Position numbers and translations under genes: made by a program
Shown here: positions 28,317 to 28,384 of the stretch, in pieces
Numbering within the stretch: position 1 is the stretch's first letter
How the letters are laid out: each line of letters starts with the position of its first letter
Notes under the pieces: model-generated
Told to the model about the DNA's origin: nothing
The model's database searches: none
Seen by the model: only the letters and a program-made list of their open reading frames with translations
Assembly (NCBI GenBank): GCA_013115125.1
Contig: JABANN010000448.1
Coordinates: 1 to 28,384, forward strand
Length of the DNA stretch: 28,384 nucleotides
From: Perkinsus olseni
Taxonomy: Eukaryota > Perkinsozoa > Perkinsida
Reading direction: 5' to 3'

Positions 28317-28384
28317 GACAGCGGCAGGATTCGAACCTGCGCGGGCAGAGCCCAGTGGGTTTCTAGTCCACCTCCTTAACCACT
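28317..28384 (-). tRNA. tRNA-Ser(AGA), cut by the window edge
   Basis: The minus strand reads ...AGTGGTTAAGGAG, anticodon arm GTGGA-CTAGAAA-CCCAC (anticodon AGA, one A-C mismatch), a long variable arm (GGGCTCTGCCC-type) and a perfect T arm GCAGG-TTCGAAT-CCTGC followed by CGCTGTCG. It is the best-preserved serine tRNA here. Its 5' end lies beyond the window, so it may be a working gene. Confidence 0.65.

Noticed and set aside
1-28384. A compact defence, toxin-antitoxin, CRISPR or operon-like system
   Set aside because: No repeat-spacer array, no operon layout and no recognised effector pair; the genes are split by spliceosomal-type introns.

Overview
The window reads as nuclear DNA of a gene-dense, intron-rich protist. 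Both strands carry split genes with GT-AG introns, many of only about 26-60 nt. The one gene that can be rebuilt completely is a ten-exon protein kinase in which every splice phase closes. The lineage is my inference: an alveolate such as a perkinsozoan would fit the tiny introns, mid GC content and secreted multigene family, but no spliced-leader or marker sequence proves it. Nothing here looks bacterial or plasmid-like.

Region 1 (1-6.3 kb) is a tandem array of one secreted-protein family. Three complete three-exon copies (88-836, 3134-3893, 5535-6286) and one decayed copy (about 2150-2326) lie head to tail. Each has a signal-peptide exon, a variable second exon and a conserved Cys/Trp-containing third exon. 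The spacers are duplicated too, and carry hairpins and a tRNA-Ser-like insertion.

Region 2 (6.4-13.9 kb) has genes on both strands: a plus-strand gene with a hydrophobic start (6426-7322); minus-strand genes with a poly-Gln start and with coiled-coil, ECTF-x-P repeats (7.55-10.53 kb); a short plus-strand gene (10673-11274); and minus-strand genes at 11.4-13.9 kb that converge on it.

Region 3 (14.2-27.6 kb) is mostly plus-strand: the Ser/Thr kinase (14244-16937), several unrecognised split genes, a long beta-propeller-like gene (about 19.9-22.85 kb), a clear WD40 gene (about 23.1-23.5 kb) and a membrane acyltransferase of the AGPAT/LCLAT1 kind (24274-27601). The acyltransferase's catalytic HX4D histidine appears to be missing.

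Region 4 (27.9-28.4 kb) ends in two tRNA-Ser-like sequences, the last cut by the window edge.

Two signals cut across the genes. Short tRNA T-arm (B-box)-like sequences lie inside at least six introns of four genes. A 13-nt motif, GCTTCGCTCCGCT, recurs in introns of the kinase and the acyltransferase, with variants in neighbouring introns. Gene models were built by eye from reading frames, splice consensus and phase closure. Where phases close across several exons I am fairly confident; elsewhere boundaries are provisional. I found no self-contained defence, toxin or selfish-gene system, and no retroviral or virus-like element.
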